64,000 nucleotides of DNA from a bacterium (GTDB lineage Bacteria > Spirochaetota > Leptospiria > Leptospirales > Leptonemataceae), in NCBI GenBank assembly GCA_024742665.1, contig JANSYA010000001.1:124001-188000 (forward strand). The letters are read 5' to 3'. Below the pieces are notes generated by a model. That model did no database searches. It had not been told where the DNA came from and saw nothing but the letters and a program-made list of their open reading frames with translations. A program made the translations under genes and the position numbers. Position 1 is the stretch's first letter; each line of letters begins with the position of its first letter. Shown here piece by piece: positions 1 through 9,432 of the stretch.

Positions 1-1001
1 TGATCCGAGTGAAGTTTTCGAGTAACGCCAACGGCTTCCCTTTTTTGCGCCAAACGCCTGGTGGCAAGGGGAGATGGATGGATTTCCAATTTGTCTATGA
101 TGAGCATATGGAGTCCTGCGACTGGTGGGTGGTTTACGAAGGTCTGAAGCAAAGGGAGGTCGTTGACTGTCCTCCTGAAAATACTATCCTGGTTATGGCT
201 GAACCCCCTTCAGTTAAAGTATATAACCCTCGCTTTGTTGCCCAGTTCGCTCATTCGATTACAGCGAACCCCTCGTTATCCGGAAAAAAGTTTATTCATA
301 ATCAACCCGCTCTTCCCTGGCTGGTAGGATGGGACGGAGAAGGGCCCAATCCGAACCGCCCCTCTGACTATGATGCGTGGAAAAATCTTGAGTTTCCTGA
401 GAAGACCGAAGCTCTCTCGGTGGTTATATCAAACAAAGCGTTTACACGCGGGCATAAGCGAAGAATCGAATTCGTCCGAAGGCTAAAAGAGTACTTTGGA
501 AATCAGCTGCATTTATATGGGCGAGGTTTCAATGAGATGCGGGACAAATGGGATGCGATAGCACCATATCGTTTCCATTTAGTGCTCGAGAATTCGATAT
601 ACCCTGACTATTGGACTGAAAAACTTTCTGATAGTTTTTTAGGTTGTGCATATCCTTTCTACAGTGGGTCGCCTGCTATTTTAGAGTATTTTCATGCTGA
701 TGCGATCACTCCGATTTCGGTAGCGGATCCGGAAGAATCAATCAAGAAGATAAAGCGGGCGATGGATAAAGGGCTGGATCTTACGAACAGAGATGCTCTA
801 TTGGAAGCCCGGGCAAAGGTGCTCGAAGAATACAATTTGTTCGCGGTTTTGAAAGATACCATAAATCGAATTGGAATTTCAAGAAGACCAAGTCGAGGCG
901 GTAAGAATACGCAAACTGTTTTGCATAGCGAATTCGAATTGATTGGCCTCGGTCACCGGATTCGGAGTCGCTTGCATAAGTTTGCGCATAAGCTGTTCTA
1001 G
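1..1001 (+). CDS. GT10 (fucosyltransferase-like) glycosyltransferase, 5' end at window edge
   Basis: Probable glycosyltransferase of the alpha-1,3-fucosyltransferase (GT10) type, expected to add a sugar to LPS O-antigen or another surface glycan in the cytoplasm. The C-terminal half has the family signature FHLVLENS followed by DYWTEKL and a PFYSGSP segment, which corresponds to the donor-binding region of GT10. An in-frame GTG lies at position 9, but the frame is open to the edge. The first two bases are TG, so one A just outside the window would make an ATG start (reading MIRVKFSS); that start is inferred. It heads a rightward polysaccharide cluster and is visibly AT-richer than the genes from 2 kb onward. 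The exact sugar and acceptor cannot be read from the sequence. Confidence 0.75.
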   Translation, partial: IRVKFSSNANGFPFLRQTPGGKGRWMDFQFVYDEHMESCDWWVVYEGLKQREVVDCPPENTILVMAEPPSVKVYNPRFVAQFAHSITANPSLSGKKFIHNQPALPWLVGWDGEGPNPNRPSDYDAWKNLEFPEKTEALSVVISNKAFTRGHKRRIEFVRRLKEYFGNQLHLYGRGFNEMRDKWDAIAPYRFHLVLENSIYPDYWTEKLSDSFLGCAYPFYSGSPAILEYFHADAITPISVADPEESIKKIKRAMDKGLDLTNRDALLEARAKVLEEYNLFAVLKDTINRIGISRRPSRGGKNTQTVLHSEFELIGLGHRIRSRLHKFAHKLF

Positions 1002-1047
1002 CGTTACGATGTCGAATGGATTCAGATCTGAGGCTTTATAAATCAAT

Positions 1048-2013
1048 ATGAGAAATAGTGCATTCATAAATTTTTTTCGCAGGCAATTGGCGTTGTTCAG
1101 TCTGGGACGAAAATCCAGGTTTGAGATTACTGCTCCGTCCGAAAAAGAGCAAACACTGGCGAATGATGCCCGTCAGCGCCTGATTAATCTGGATCCGTTG
1201 GAGTGTACGACTTCAATGAGCCAGAGCGAAAAAGAGTGGGTCGAAAATCGAATTGTTCTTCGAAGTCTGATAATGTATTCGGACCTGAGATATTTTTTGA
1301 AATGGAACATGATCCGCCATACGATGTTTGCCTCGGAAGCGTCGTATACGTCGAAAGAAATCGCTCGCTTGAAAAAGGAGGGTGTTTCGATGGACGAACT
1401 CACTGAGGACTCAGCAGGTTTCCCGGATCCATTACTCTTGTATCCGGAGTCGAGTTCGAATCTTGTGCATCATAAGTATCATTTGCTAAAATACGACAGT
1501 GGTCTCGAGGGAGGGATTGAGGGTTCTCCATTTATATTGGAGTTCGGTGGAGGCTACGGGAGCTTCTGTCGTTTAATTCGTCGGAACGGTCATAAGGGGC
1601 AATACGTGATATTCGATCTCCCTGAATTCTCCATTTTACAAAGGTACTTTCTCGAGATGATTGATGTGGCCGTGCTGGAGCCGAAAGACTATTCAGCGGA
1701 TAAGCCGGGTGTGTACTTGGTTTCAGATGAAGGACAGCTGCGCTCTATTCTTAAGGGGAAGCCGGAGCAAAGCACTTTTGTGGGAGCCTGGTCCATTTCG
1801 GAAACATCTATTGAGTTTCGGAACCGTTTTCTTGATTTGATCGGTGACTTTTCGGACTATTTCATCGGCTACCAGAGCCAATTTAATGAAGTGAATAACG
1901 TAGAATATTTTGACAGGTGGGCTGAAACCAAGTCTGGTATTGAGTGGATCAGGCTTCCACTCGATCATTTGCCTGCGAATGTGTATTTCTTCGGGCACAG
2001 AACCCGGGCTTGA
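1048..2013 (+). CDS. putative sugar O-methyltransferase
   Basis: A 321-residue protein with a class I SAM-binding motif (ILEFGGGYGSFCRLIRR, about residues 164-180) followed by an acidic strand end (YVIFDLPEF). This layout, with a long N-terminal region before motif I, resembles the putative sugar O-methyltransferases found in O-antigen and capsule loci. It would methylate a glycan or nucleotide-sugar intermediate using S-adenosylmethionine. It sits 46 bases after the GT10-like gene and just before a GT2 gene, which supports a role in the same polysaccharide. Like its upstream neighbour it is AT-richer than the rest of the window. The substrate is unknown. Confidence 0.65.
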   Translation: MRNSAFINFFRRQLALFSLGRKSRFEITAPSEKEQTLANDARQRLINLDPLECTTSMSQSEKEWVENRIVLRSLIMYSDLRYFLKWNMIRHTMFASEASYTSKEIARLKKEGVSMDELTEDSAGFPDPLLLYPESSSNLVHHKYHLLKYDSGLEGGIEGSPFILEFGGGYGSFCRLIRRNGHKGQYVIFDLPEFSILQRYFLEMIDVAVLEPKDYSADKPGVYLVSDEGQLRSILKGKPEQSTFVGAWSISETSIEFRNRFLDLIGDFSDYFIGYQSQFNEVNNVEYFDRWAETKSGIEWIRLPLDHLPANVYFFGHRTRA

Positions 2014-2055
2014 GCTGAAACGATTGTGTCAATAAATCCGACTCGATTAACCACG

Positions 2056-3123
2056 ATGCAAACAACTCCAGCCGTTTCTGTCCTCATGCCGGTCTATAAC
2101 GCCGAGCGCTTCGTAGAAAAAGCGATTCGCAGCGTATTGAATCAGAGTTTTCGCGACTTCGAGTTAGTGCTCGTAAACGACGGCTCGCAGGATCGCAGCG
2201 TTGAAATTATCGAAGGCATTCAAGATCCCCGCATTCGTTTGATTCACAACGAAAAGAACATGGGTCTGGCGCGCGTGCGCAATCGCCTGTTGGAACTGGC
2301 GACAGGAAAGTACATCGCCTGGTTGGATTCCGACGATTATAGCGAAGCCGGGCGGCTTCAGGCGCAGTTCGATTATCTGGAGAGCCGGCCGCAGACTGTG
2401 CTCTGCGGCGGATTCGTGCGACCCTTCGATCACGACTCGGGCCGCCGCCAGCGCGTCTGGAAATATCCGACGGATCCGGGGGAAACTCGCGTGCGTCTGT
2501 TGTTCGACGATCCTCTGGCCACTTCAGCCGTAATGGTTCGCCGAAATATTTTCGTCGAAAATGAAATCGAATTTCGTCTGGAATATCCGCCGGCGGAGGA
2601 CTACGATGTTTGGGAACGCGTCGCGCAGCACGGTGAAATTGTAAATCTCAAGCAAGTCTTCACGCACTATCGGATTCACGCCAATCAGAGTTCGACGGCC
2701 GGTCGCGATCGCGAAGTGGAATCCGTGCGCAAAATTCAAAAACGCCAATTGGATCGTTTCGGCATCGAAGCCAGCGAAGCGGAACGTGAAGTGCATTTAT
2801 TATTCGGCATGAACGCGTATCAAATCGAAACGAGTTTCGTCGACGCCGCGGAAGCCTGGCTGCGAAAACTACTGGAACACAACGAAAAAAACGCGTATTA
2901 CGATAAACAGGCCTTTCAAAACGTCGTCGCGGATCGCTGGTATCGCGTGAACTATGCCGGCTGGCGGCAGGGTTGGAGCGCGCTTCGCAGGTACCGCTCG
3001 TCGGATCTGGCGCGCATAAAAGGCGCTCGACGGATCAGTCCTGGCGCTTTCGCTCTGCGCTGCGGCTTCGCGTCCTTTCGACGCTTCATGATGAAACCGG
3101 GTCCGTGGAGCGGAACCGTATGA
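2056..3123 (+). CDS. GT2 family glycosyltransferase
   Basis: A family 2 glycosyltransferase of 355 residues if the ATG at 2056 is used. It has the N-terminal nucleotide-binding strand VSVLMPVYNAERFVE, then LVNDGSQD, and a DxD-type metal/nucleotide site in WLDSDD (D91, D93). It transfers an activated sugar during surface glycan assembly at the cytoplasmic face of the membrane. A GTG ten codons upstream (2026) is also in frame; the ATG was chosen because GT2 enzymes normally begin a few residues before the first strand. Its stop overlaps the next gene's start as ATGA, so the two are translationally coupled. GC content rises here compared with the two preceding genes. Confidence 0.85.
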   Translation: MQTTPAVSVLMPVYNAERFVEKAIRSVLNQSFRDFELVLVNDGSQDRSVEIIEGIQDPRIRLIHNEKNMGLARVRNRLLELATGKYIAWLDSDDYSEAGRLQAQFDYLESRPQTVLCGGFVRPFDHDSGRRQRVWKYPTDPGETRVRLLFDDPLATSAVMVRRNIFVENEIEFRLEYPPAEDYDVWERVAQHGEIVNLKQVFTHYRIHANQSSTAGRDREVESVRKIQKRQLDRFGIEASEAEREVHLLFGMNAYQIETSFVDAAEAWLRKLLEHNEKNAYYDKQAFQNVVADRWYRVNYAGWRQGWSALRRYRSSDLARIKGARRISPGAFALRCGFASFRRFMMKPGPWSGTV

Positions 3124-4133
3124 TCGCAAAACGCATTCGGGCTTTTTTCGCGCGTTCTGTTAAAGCATTGATCGCGAAGACGCCCTATCGTTTGATTCAC
3201 GGCGCCGAGCTGGAGCTGAAAGATCGCGCACTGGCGGCGGTCGGCGAAGCGCATCTCAATCCGCTTGCCGACGACGGCTCCGTGCGAGCGATTATTTTTT
3301 CCCGGGATCGTCCGCTGCAGTTGCACGCCTTACTCAGCGGCTACTTCGATTGTTTCGACGAACCGCCTCCGGTCCGCGTGATGTATTCCGTCTCGGGCGA
3401 GCGCGAAGCCGCGGCTTACGAAGAACTCAAGACGGCGTTTTCAAATCAAGATCTGCAGCTGGTTCGCGAAACGGATTTTCGTGAAGATCTATTAAAGCAG
3501 CTGGAGGCGGCGGGGTCCGGCCGAGTCTTCTTTCTCGTCGATGATATCGTTTTTTTGGAGCCGATTGCGGCCGCCGACCTAAAAAATTTCCCCGTGGGAA
3601 CGCACGTGCTTTCGCTGCGTCTCGCGCCTCGAATCGACTTCTCGTATACGACGCAAAAATCTCAACGGCTGCCGGAGCTGCGAGACTACGCGACGCACGC
3701 GCAGAACGGTCGGGGTCTTTCGCGGCCGGCGCTGGAATGGAACTGGGCGAGCGGCGAGATCGACTGGGCCTACGCCTTTAGCGTCGACGGGCACGTCTTT
3801 CGCGCCCGGGAAATACTCCAGCTTGCGAAAAGCGTTCACTTTCGCGCGCCGAATTCATTTGAAAGCGCCATGCAGGCTTTCGCTCCGTACTTCGCGGCGC
3901 GGAAAGGCATCTGCTACGAACGTCCGGCGCTGGTGAATATTCCCTGCAATCGCGTGCAGACCGAAGTCGATAATGTGCACGGCTCTATGCACCAGGATCG
4001 CCTGTTGGAACTCTGGGAGGCGGGACAGCGCGTGGATTTTCGAGCGCTCTACGGCGCCCAGACGAACTCCTGCCACCAGGAAATGGTATTGCCTCTGCGA
4101 AGCGATAGCGAAGCGGAAAAGAGTTCAGTATGA
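3120..4133 (+). CDS. glycosyltransferase-like protein of unknown specificity
   Basis: A 337-residue protein starting at the ATG that overlaps the upstream stop (ATGA). It contains a GT-A-like beginning (AIIFSRDRPLQLHALL) and an acidic FFLVDDIVF segment that could be the metal-binding site of a GT-A fold. No closer family is recognisable. Position between a GT2 and a GT4 gene, with four-base overlaps on both sides, argues for a role in the same glycan pathway. A longer open frame extends upstream to 2973 but runs inside the preceding gene, so that start is not used. Function as a transferase is inference. Confidence 0.6.
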   Translation: MIAKRIRAFFARSVKALIAKTPYRLIHGAELELKDRALAAVGEAHLNPLADDGSVRAIIFSRDRPLQLHALLSGYFDCFDEPPPVRVMYSVSGEREAAAYEELKTAFSNQDLQLVRETDFREDLLKQLEAAGSGRVFFLVDDIVFLEPIAAADLKNFPVGTHVLSLRLAPRIDFSYTTQKSQRLPELRDYATHAQNGRGLSRPALEWNWASGEIDWAYAFSVDGHVFRAREILQLAKSVHFRAPNSFESAMQAFAPYFAARKGICYERPALVNIPCNRVQTEVDNVHGSMHQDRLLELWEAGQRVDFRALYGAQTNSCHQEMVLPLRSDSEAEKSSV

Positions 4134-5398
4134 AGGTTTTGCTGCTTGGACAGAACGACGGCCCCAGCGGAGCCGGTCGAGCCGTCGCGCGGCTGCACAG
4201 CGGACTATTACAAGCTGACACCGATTCAACATTAGCGGTCGGCGAGAGCGGGGCGCAGCTCGTCGGCACGGTCGTTCCCCGCGGCATCGCCGCGAAAGTA
4301 GCGGGCGTTCTGCGGCGATACGCGGATCGCCTGCCGGTGCTGGCCTATCGCAAGCGACGTCGCGGATTTTTTTCGACCACCTTCTTCGCCGGAGACGCCC
4401 GGAGCTCCGTGCGTGCGGCGGGAGAACACGATCTCGTTCACATCCACTGGGCGAACGGGGGATTCTTGCATCCCGCGGCTTACCGCCGATTTCAAAAGCC
4501 GATCATATGGACCCTGCACGACTCCTGGGGTTTTACCGGCGGATGCCATGTGCCGGATGACTGCGAAGCTTTCATCGAAAGATGCGGAGCGTGTCCGCAG
4601 CTGGGTTCCCGGAGCGGATTGGATTTGAGTCGATTCGTCTGGAAGCGCAAACGCAGAGCCTGGCGCAATCTGGAAATGACCCTGGTTACGCCCAGTCGCT
4701 GGATGGCGGCCAATATTAAACGCAGTTCTTTGCTGGGCGAATACCCGGTCCACGTGATTCCGAACGGAATCGATACGGGGGTTTATCGTCCCTTCGAAAG
4801 ACAGGCGGCCCGCGAAAGGATCGGCCTGCCGGCGAAGGGGCGGATCGTTTTATTCGGAGCGATCAACGCGACAGCGGACAAAAACAAAGGTTACGATCTT
4901 TTCTCCGCCGCCATGCAAGATCTGGCGCGTCGCGAAGTCGGGCGCGGTCGAAACGAAGAGCCCCTGATTCTCGCAGTCTTTGGTTCACGACGGGATCCGC
5001 GGGCCGGAGCCTTGCTGCATGAATCCGGCTATCCACTTTTCGAACTCGGATCTTTCTCCGACGATCTGGCACTGGCTCTAATATATTCCGCGGCCGACGT
5101 TATGTGCGTTCCTTCGCGCCAGGAGAGTTTCGGACAGACTGCGGCCGAAGCGATGGCCTGCGGGACGCCGGTGGCGGCCTTCGGCGCGACGGGCCTGCTG
5201 GATATCGTCGATCACAAAGAGAACGGCTATCTTGCGAAACCCTACGATCCGATCGATTTCGCCCGGGGAGTCGAATGGCTCCTGAAGGAAAGCGGCGAAG
5301 CGATGCGCGCAGCGGCGCGAAAAAAGGTTATCGATAGCTTTCGTCTGGATCTTGTCGCGCGCAAACACATCGAATTGTACGAGTCTCTGCTAAAATGA
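4130..5398 (+). CDS. GT4 family glycosyltransferase
   Basis: A 422-residue GT-B retaining glycosyltransferase of family 4. The N terminus has a Rossmann-like MKVLLLGQNDGPSGAGRAV, the middle has WTLHDSWGFTGGCH followed by Cys residues typical of WcaC-like colanic acid enzymes, and the C-terminal half has the EX7E nucleotide-sugar site (E332...E340, in ESFGQTAAEAMACGTP). It would add a sugar to a growing surface polysaccharide. The start overlaps the upstream stop as ATGA, and its own stop overlaps the start of mtnA in the same way. The CHVPDDCE...RCGACPQLG cysteines may form a structural zinc or disulphide site, as seen in related enzymes. Confidence 0.85.
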   Translation: MKVLLLGQNDGPSGAGRAVARLHSGLLQADTDSTLAVGESGAQLVGTVVPRGIAAKVAGVLRRYADRLPVLAYRKRRRGFFSTTFFAGDARSSVRAAGEHDLVHIHWANGGFLHPAAYRRFQKPIIWTLHDSWGFTGGCHVPDDCEAFIERCGACPQLGSRSGLDLSRFVWKRKRRAWRNLEMTLVTPSRWMAANIKRSSLLGEYPVHVIPNGIDTGVYRPFERQAARERIGLPAKGRIVLFGAINATADKNKGYDLFSAAMQDLARREVGRGRNEEPLILAVFGSRRDPRAGALLHESGYPLFELGSFSDDLALALIYSAADVMCVPSRQESFGQTAAEAMACGTPVAAFGATGLLDIVDHKENGYLAKPYDPIDFARGVEWLLKESGEAMRAAARKKVIDSFRLDLVARKHIELYESLLK

Positions 5399-6450
5399 AA
5401 CAACTCAACAGCACCGCTTTGAAAGTAGACCAGGACAGAATTTCGATCCTGGATCAAACCCGACTGCCCAATCAAGAGATCTGGCTGGAAATTCCGGACC
5501 CCGACGCCATGGTCGGCGCGATTCGTCGACTCTCGGTGCGCGGAGCGCCGCTGATCAGCATCGCGGCCTGCGTAAGCCTCGCCTTGCACGCGGCTAAGAT
5601 TGAAAGCGAAGGTGTTAGCGGAGATGAATTCGCGATAAATATTCGCGAAACGGCCGAGCGGCTGCGCGAAAGCCGGCCGACCGCCGTGAATCTGATGCTC
5701 GCTCTGGATCGAATGGTCTTTCGCGTCGCGCCGGAATCTCTGTCTACCGCGCATCTGATCGCGACGGCGGAACGAATTTTCGAAGACGATCTCGCACTGT
5801 GCGAAGCAATCGCAACCCACGGCCAGCAGGTGATCGAAGACGGCGACGCGATCCTGACTCATTGCAACACCGGCGGTCTGGGAACGACGGGTATCGGCAC
5901 GGCGATCGGCGTGATTCGCAAAGCGCATGAGCTGGGCAAACGCATTCACGTCTACGTGGATGAAACGCGTCCTCTGCTCCAGGGCGGCCGGCTCACGACC
6001 TGGGAACTGGATCGCGCGGGCGTGCCCTATACTTTGATTTGCGATAATATGGCGGCCGGCTTAATGCGCGACGGCAAGATTCAGCGCGCGATTGTCGGCG
6101 CCGACCGCGTGGCGCTCAACGGAGACTTCGCGAATAAGACCGGAACCTACAGCGTCGCCGTGCTCTGCGACTATCACAGGGTTCCCTTTTATTGCGCGGC
6201 GCCGTTCACAACCGTAGATCCCGAATGCGCAAACGGCGATACGATTCCGATTGAATTGCGTGACGGCGACGAAGTGCGCGGCTTCGCCGGAACGGGCCTG
6301 GTCTGGAGTCCTGCGGAGTGCCAGGTTTATAATCCGGCCTTCGATGTCACGCCCGGCAAACTACTGACCGGCTTAATCCTTGACAGCGGCTACTATCCCT
6401 CTGATGCCATTGAGGCGGGCGCCCTCACTGAACTCTTCGCTCCCGGCTAA
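5395..6450 (+). CDS. mtnA: S-methyl-5-thioribose-1-phosphate isomerase (MtnA)
   Basis: Converts 5-methylthioribose-1-phosphate to 5-methylthioribulose-1-phosphate in the methionine salvage pathway. The 351-residue length is normal. The catalytic Cys is in THCNTGGLGTTG (C157) and the catalytic Asp in VGADRV (D237). The usual SVRGAPLI and VDETRPLLQG segments are present as LSVRGAPLI and VYVDETRPLLQG. The Cys loop reads NTGGL rather than the more common NAGAL, a mild variant. The start overlaps the stop of the GT4 gene (ATGA), so it is translationally coupled to a glycosyltransferase operon. No other salvage genes (mtnB, C, D, K) lie in the window. Confidence 0.93.
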   Translation: MKQLNSTALKVDQDRISILDQTRLPNQEIWLEIPDPDAMVGAIRRLSVRGAPLISIAACVSLALHAAKIESEGVSGDEFAINIRETAERLRESRPTAVNLMLALDRMVFRVAPESLSTAHLIATAERIFEDDLALCEAIATHGQQVIEDGDAILTHCNTGGLGTTGIGTAIGVIRKAHELGKRIHVYVDETRPLLQGGRLTTWELDRAGVPYTLICDNMAAGLMRDGKIQRAIVGADRVALNGDFANKTGTYSVAVLCDYHRVPFYCAAPFTTVDPECANGDTIPIELRDGDEVRGFAGTGLVWSPAECQVYNPAFDVTPGKLLTGLILDSGYYPSDAIEAGALTELFAPG

Positions 6451-6478
6451 AAAGCACCAGGACACACCTGCTCCCCTC

Positions 6479-8146
6479 TCAATCCTTCGTGCGAGTCTGA
6501 AAGCGAAAGCGGGAATCCTGCTTCAACACCTCCATCACTTCCGGGCGATCTTTGATAATCTCAAACTCGCCGATCAAGCCCTCAATTTCCATCACCCTCG
6601 CATTCGCACGCCGCTCCGGCGGCGGCGGCCGCAGAATAAACGCGACGTTCCGTTCGCGCAGATATGCAAGCGGCGCGTTCTTCTCGTGGCCGATCCATCC
6701 GCGTTCCTCAAGAGGCAGTCGTGCGATCTTGCGATCCGTCAGTCCGGTCTGGGATTCGATCGCCGTCGTAATATCCCAGTAAAAGATTAACGCCGCCTGG
6801 GCGCCGACGAAAGCGACGATCGGATCCGCCGCCTGCATGGTCGACCGCGTCGCGATCGCCGTCTCGCGCAATTGGCGCATGCCGTCTTTCGTATAGATTT
6901 TATATTCTTCGCCGACGTAGCCGATGACCGGCAGCGGCCGGCCGCGATACGGATCGTAGCGCCCGACGGTCGCGAATAAAACTACAAGCGCGGCGATCCA
7001 CCAGGCGCGGGGCATAAGCTCCGGCCGTTTCTTTCGGTATAAATTTCGCAGTGCGATTTCGCCGGCGAAGTACAGCAAGGGTGTAATCGGAACCAGAAAG
7101 CGTCCGAACATAAAATCGCCGCCGACCCAGATCACGTACGCGATCCATGCGCAGCACAGTAAGGCCGGCAGGCCTCGACGATCCCGCATTCGCACGCTTG
7201 CGAAAACCGCGACCGCGAGCAAAGGCAGCGCGACCCAGTAAGCCGCGAAATAGAGTCCGGCGTAATAGAAACCCTGGCCGACGTACGGATCGTGGGCGGA
7301 CTTTGCGTAAAAGGTATTCGGCAAAAGCTCGCCGTAATAAAAAAAGCGAAAGACGAAAGATCCGCCGACTACCAATCCGAAGAAGGCGTGGCGGCGGAGC
7401 TCGGCCAGAACCCAGGCGAAAAATCGGCGGAGCGCAGGCTGGCCGGTCGTGTCCGAATGCAAATTACGAAGGGTTTCGAGAGCGACGAAGATCGCGGCCA
7501 GACCGTAGATCAACAGGCCGTCGGGCCGGGTCACGCAGGCCAGCGCGAGCAAAATGAAAGCGACCCGGTCGCCTTTGAAAAAGGAAGCCGCGGGAGCGCC
7601 GGAATCATTGAAAGCTTGCGTTCGCGACGCGACGAGACGCAGCACGCCGGCTGTGATCAAAAGCGTAAACAGGGGCGTCTCCAGACCGGAGGTGGCGAAA
7701 ACGTGCAAGTGGTGATGGGCGGCGACCGCCGGCAAAGTCCACGGCCAGAAAATCCAGCTCGGACTGCCGGCGGTTTTGTCCTGCGGGGCGTTGTCTGTTC
7801 GAATGAACTTCCGGCCCTGGCGAAAATACTCCAGTAGCATCAGGCCGTAGCAAATAATTCCCAGGGCGGCCGCGACCGCGGTGATGTCGACATCAGGATC
7901 GATCGCAAAGAAGGGGCTGAGCAGCAGGGTCCAGAGCAGGTTCGTAAAGCCTTCGACGTATTCGCCGGCGTTAAACACCAGGCCGTCGCCGCGCGCGAGA
8001 TTCAAAGCGTAGCGAAAGGATATAAAAGCGTCGTCGCACATCCAGCGCAGGCGCGTGGAGCGAGCGATTCCATACGCTGAGACAGCGATGAAAAAGAAAG
8101 CGGCGAGGCGGTCTGTGAATCTAAAGCGGCTGAGTGGGGCGGGCAT
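6479..8146 (-). CDS. polytopic membrane glycosyltransferase (GT39/AftB-like)
   Basis: A 555-residue integral membrane protein. Near the N terminus, after the first membrane segment, it has a DD motif (D38-D39) in CDDAFISFRY followed by GEYVEGFTNLLW. This is the periplasmic acidic-pair signature of lipid-linked-sugar transferases related to protein mannosyltransferase and AftB, and of polytopic Leptospira glycosyltransferases. Around ten or more hydrophobic segments follow, then a C-terminal soluble domain (about residues 430-555). It is expected to transfer a sugar from a polyprenyl phosphate donor to a periplasmic acceptor. It converges on mtnA and ends 28 bases from that gene's stop. Substrate unknown. 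Confidence 0.75.
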   Translation of the reverse strand: MPAPLSRFRFTDRLAAFFFIAVSAYGIARSTRLRWMCDDAFISFRYALNLARGDGLVFNAGEYVEGFTNLLWTLLLSPFFAIDPDVDITAVAAALGIICYGLMLLEYFRQGRKFIRTDNAPQDKTAGSPSWIFWPWTLPAVAAHHHLHVFATSGLETPLFTLLITAGVLRLVASRTQAFNDSGAPAASFFKGDRVAFILLALACVTRPDGLLIYGLAAIFVALETLRNLHSDTTGQPALRRFFAWVLAELRRHAFFGLVVGGSFVFRFFYYGELLPNTFYAKSAHDPYVGQGFYYAGLYFAAYWVALPLLAVAVFASVRMRDRRGLPALLCCAWIAYVIWVGGDFMFGRFLVPITPLLYFAGEIALRNLYRKKRPELMPRAWWIAALVVLFATVGRYDPYRGRPLPVIGYVGEEYKIYTKDGMRQLRETAIATRSTMQAADPIVAFVGAQAALIFYWDITTAIESQTGLTDRKIARLPLEERGWIGHEKNAPLAYLRERNVAFILRPPPPERRANARVMEIEGLIGEFEIIKDRPEVMEVLKQDSRFRFQTRTKD

Positions 8147-8195
8147 GGAGAAATGAATTGACGGCGGCTCTGGCTCTGGCCTGTATACGAAGACG

Positions 8196-8268
8196 GCCCC
8201 CGTAGCTCAGGTGGATAGAGCAGTGGTTTCCTAAACCATGTGCACAGGTTCGAATCCTGTCGGGGGCA
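8196..8268 (+). tRNA. tRNA-Arg (anticodon CCU)
   Basis: A 73-base cloverleaf without encoded CCA. The acceptor stem is GCCCCCG (8196-8202) with CGGGGGC (8261-8267) and discriminator A. The D arm is GCTC/GAGC. The anticodon stem GTGGT/ACCAT encloses the loop TTCCTAA, with anticodon CCT (CCU). The T arm is ACAGG/CCTGT with a TTCGAAT loop. All stems pair, with one G-U. It reads AGG codons. It lies 34 bases upstream of prfA in the same direction and may share its promoter. Confidence 0.95.
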
Positions 8269-8302
8269 CTGGCAATTGGTTTTTTTTCCGATACTCAAAA
8301 GC

Positions 8303-9391
8303 ATGCAGACGCGCGTATTACTGGAACGACTGGAGCGGGAAGTCGAAGCTTTCAAAGAGCTGGAGTCGAAGCTTGCCGATCCCGCGTACGCCGAGGATCC
8401 CACGCAGTTAAAGGAGCTCTCTCGGGAACATGCGCGCATGCGCGGTCGAACCGAGCGCATCGAAACTTATCTGGTTCTGATCAAACAGCAGGCCGAAGTG
8501 CTGTCCGTACTGGAAGATCCGGATTCCGACGAAGACATCCGGGAGATGGCGCAGGCCGAGCTGGCGGAACTCACGAAGATCATCGAAAAAGAACAGGAAG
8601 ACATCGAATATCTTTTATTGCCACCGGATCCGCACGCCGGCCGGAGCGTCATCATGGAAATTCGCGCGGGCACCGGCGGCGACGAAGCCGGTCTTTTCGT
8701 CGGCGATCTGCTGCGCATGTACACCCGCCTGGCCGAGCGCCGCGGTCTGCGCAGCGAGATGATCTCGGCGTACGATCAGGAAGTCGGCGGCTATCGCGAA
8801 GTGATTCTGTCTTTCGCCGGGCCGGAGGCCTACGATCTTTTGCATCAAGAGGGCGGTGCGCATCGCGTGCAGCGCATTCCCGTGACCGAGAGCGGCGGTC
8901 GCATCCATACGAGCGCCTGCACAGTGGCGATCATGCCCGAAGCCGACGAAGAGGAAGTCGAGATCGACGATAAAGATCTACAGATCGACGTCTATCGCGC
9001 GAGCGGAGCCGGCGGCCAGCACGTGAACAAAACCGAGTCGGCCATTCGCATTACGCATATTCCCAGCGGCGTCGTCGTCACCTGTCAGGACGAACGTTCC
9101 CAGCATAAAAACAAGGCGAAGGCCATGCGCGTTCTGCGAACGAGACTCGCCGAGCAGCAAGAACGCGAACGCCACGCGGCCGACGCCGCCTTAAAAAAAG
9201 AGCAGGTCAAGTCCGGGGATCGCTCGGAGCGCATTCGCACCTATAATTTTCCTCAGGGCCGCGTCACGGACCATCGCATCGGCTTTACGGCGTACAATCT
9301 GGCGGCCTTCATGGAAGGCGAGATGGACGATCTGCTCGAAGCTCTTTTGCGCGCCGAACGCGATGCGAAGCTGCAAACCCTCGAAGCGTGA
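8303..9391 (+). CDS. prfA: peptide chain release factor 1 (RF1)
   Basis: Class I release factor that recognises UAA and UAG and triggers peptide release on the ribosome. The universally conserved GGQ tripeptide is at residues 237-239 (GAGGQHVNKTE). The codon-recognition tripeptide is PVT (193-195, in RIPVTESGGRIHTSACT), an RF1-type PxT rather than the RF2-type SPF. The acidic stretch PEADEEEVEIDDKDL follows as in other RF1 proteins. The start at 8303 (MQTRVLLERL) gives 362 residues, the normal size; an upstream in-frame ATG lies inside the tRNA gene and is rejected. The methyltransferase prmC that often follows prfA is not next to it here. Confidence 0.96.
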   Translation: MQTRVLLERLEREVEAFKELESKLADPAYAEDPTQLKELSREHARMRGRTERIETYLVLIKQQAEVLSVLEDPDSDEDIREMAQAELAELTKIIEKEQEDIEYLLLPPDPHAGRSVIMEIRAGTGGDEAGLFVGDLLRMYTRLAERRGLRSEMISAYDQEVGGYREVILSFAGPEAYDLLHQEGGAHRVQRIPVTESGGRIHTSACTVAIMPEADEEEVEIDDKDLQIDVYRASGAGGQHVNKTESAIRITHIPSGVVVTCQDERSQHKNKAKAMRVLRTRLAEQQERERHAADAALKKEQVKSGDRSERIRTYNFPQGRVTDHRIGFTAYNLAAFMEGEMDDLLEALLRAERDAKLQTLEA

Positions 9392-9432
9392 GCCTTAAGC
9401 GCGATTGTCTCGGTCGTGCGCGGCGCGGCGGC

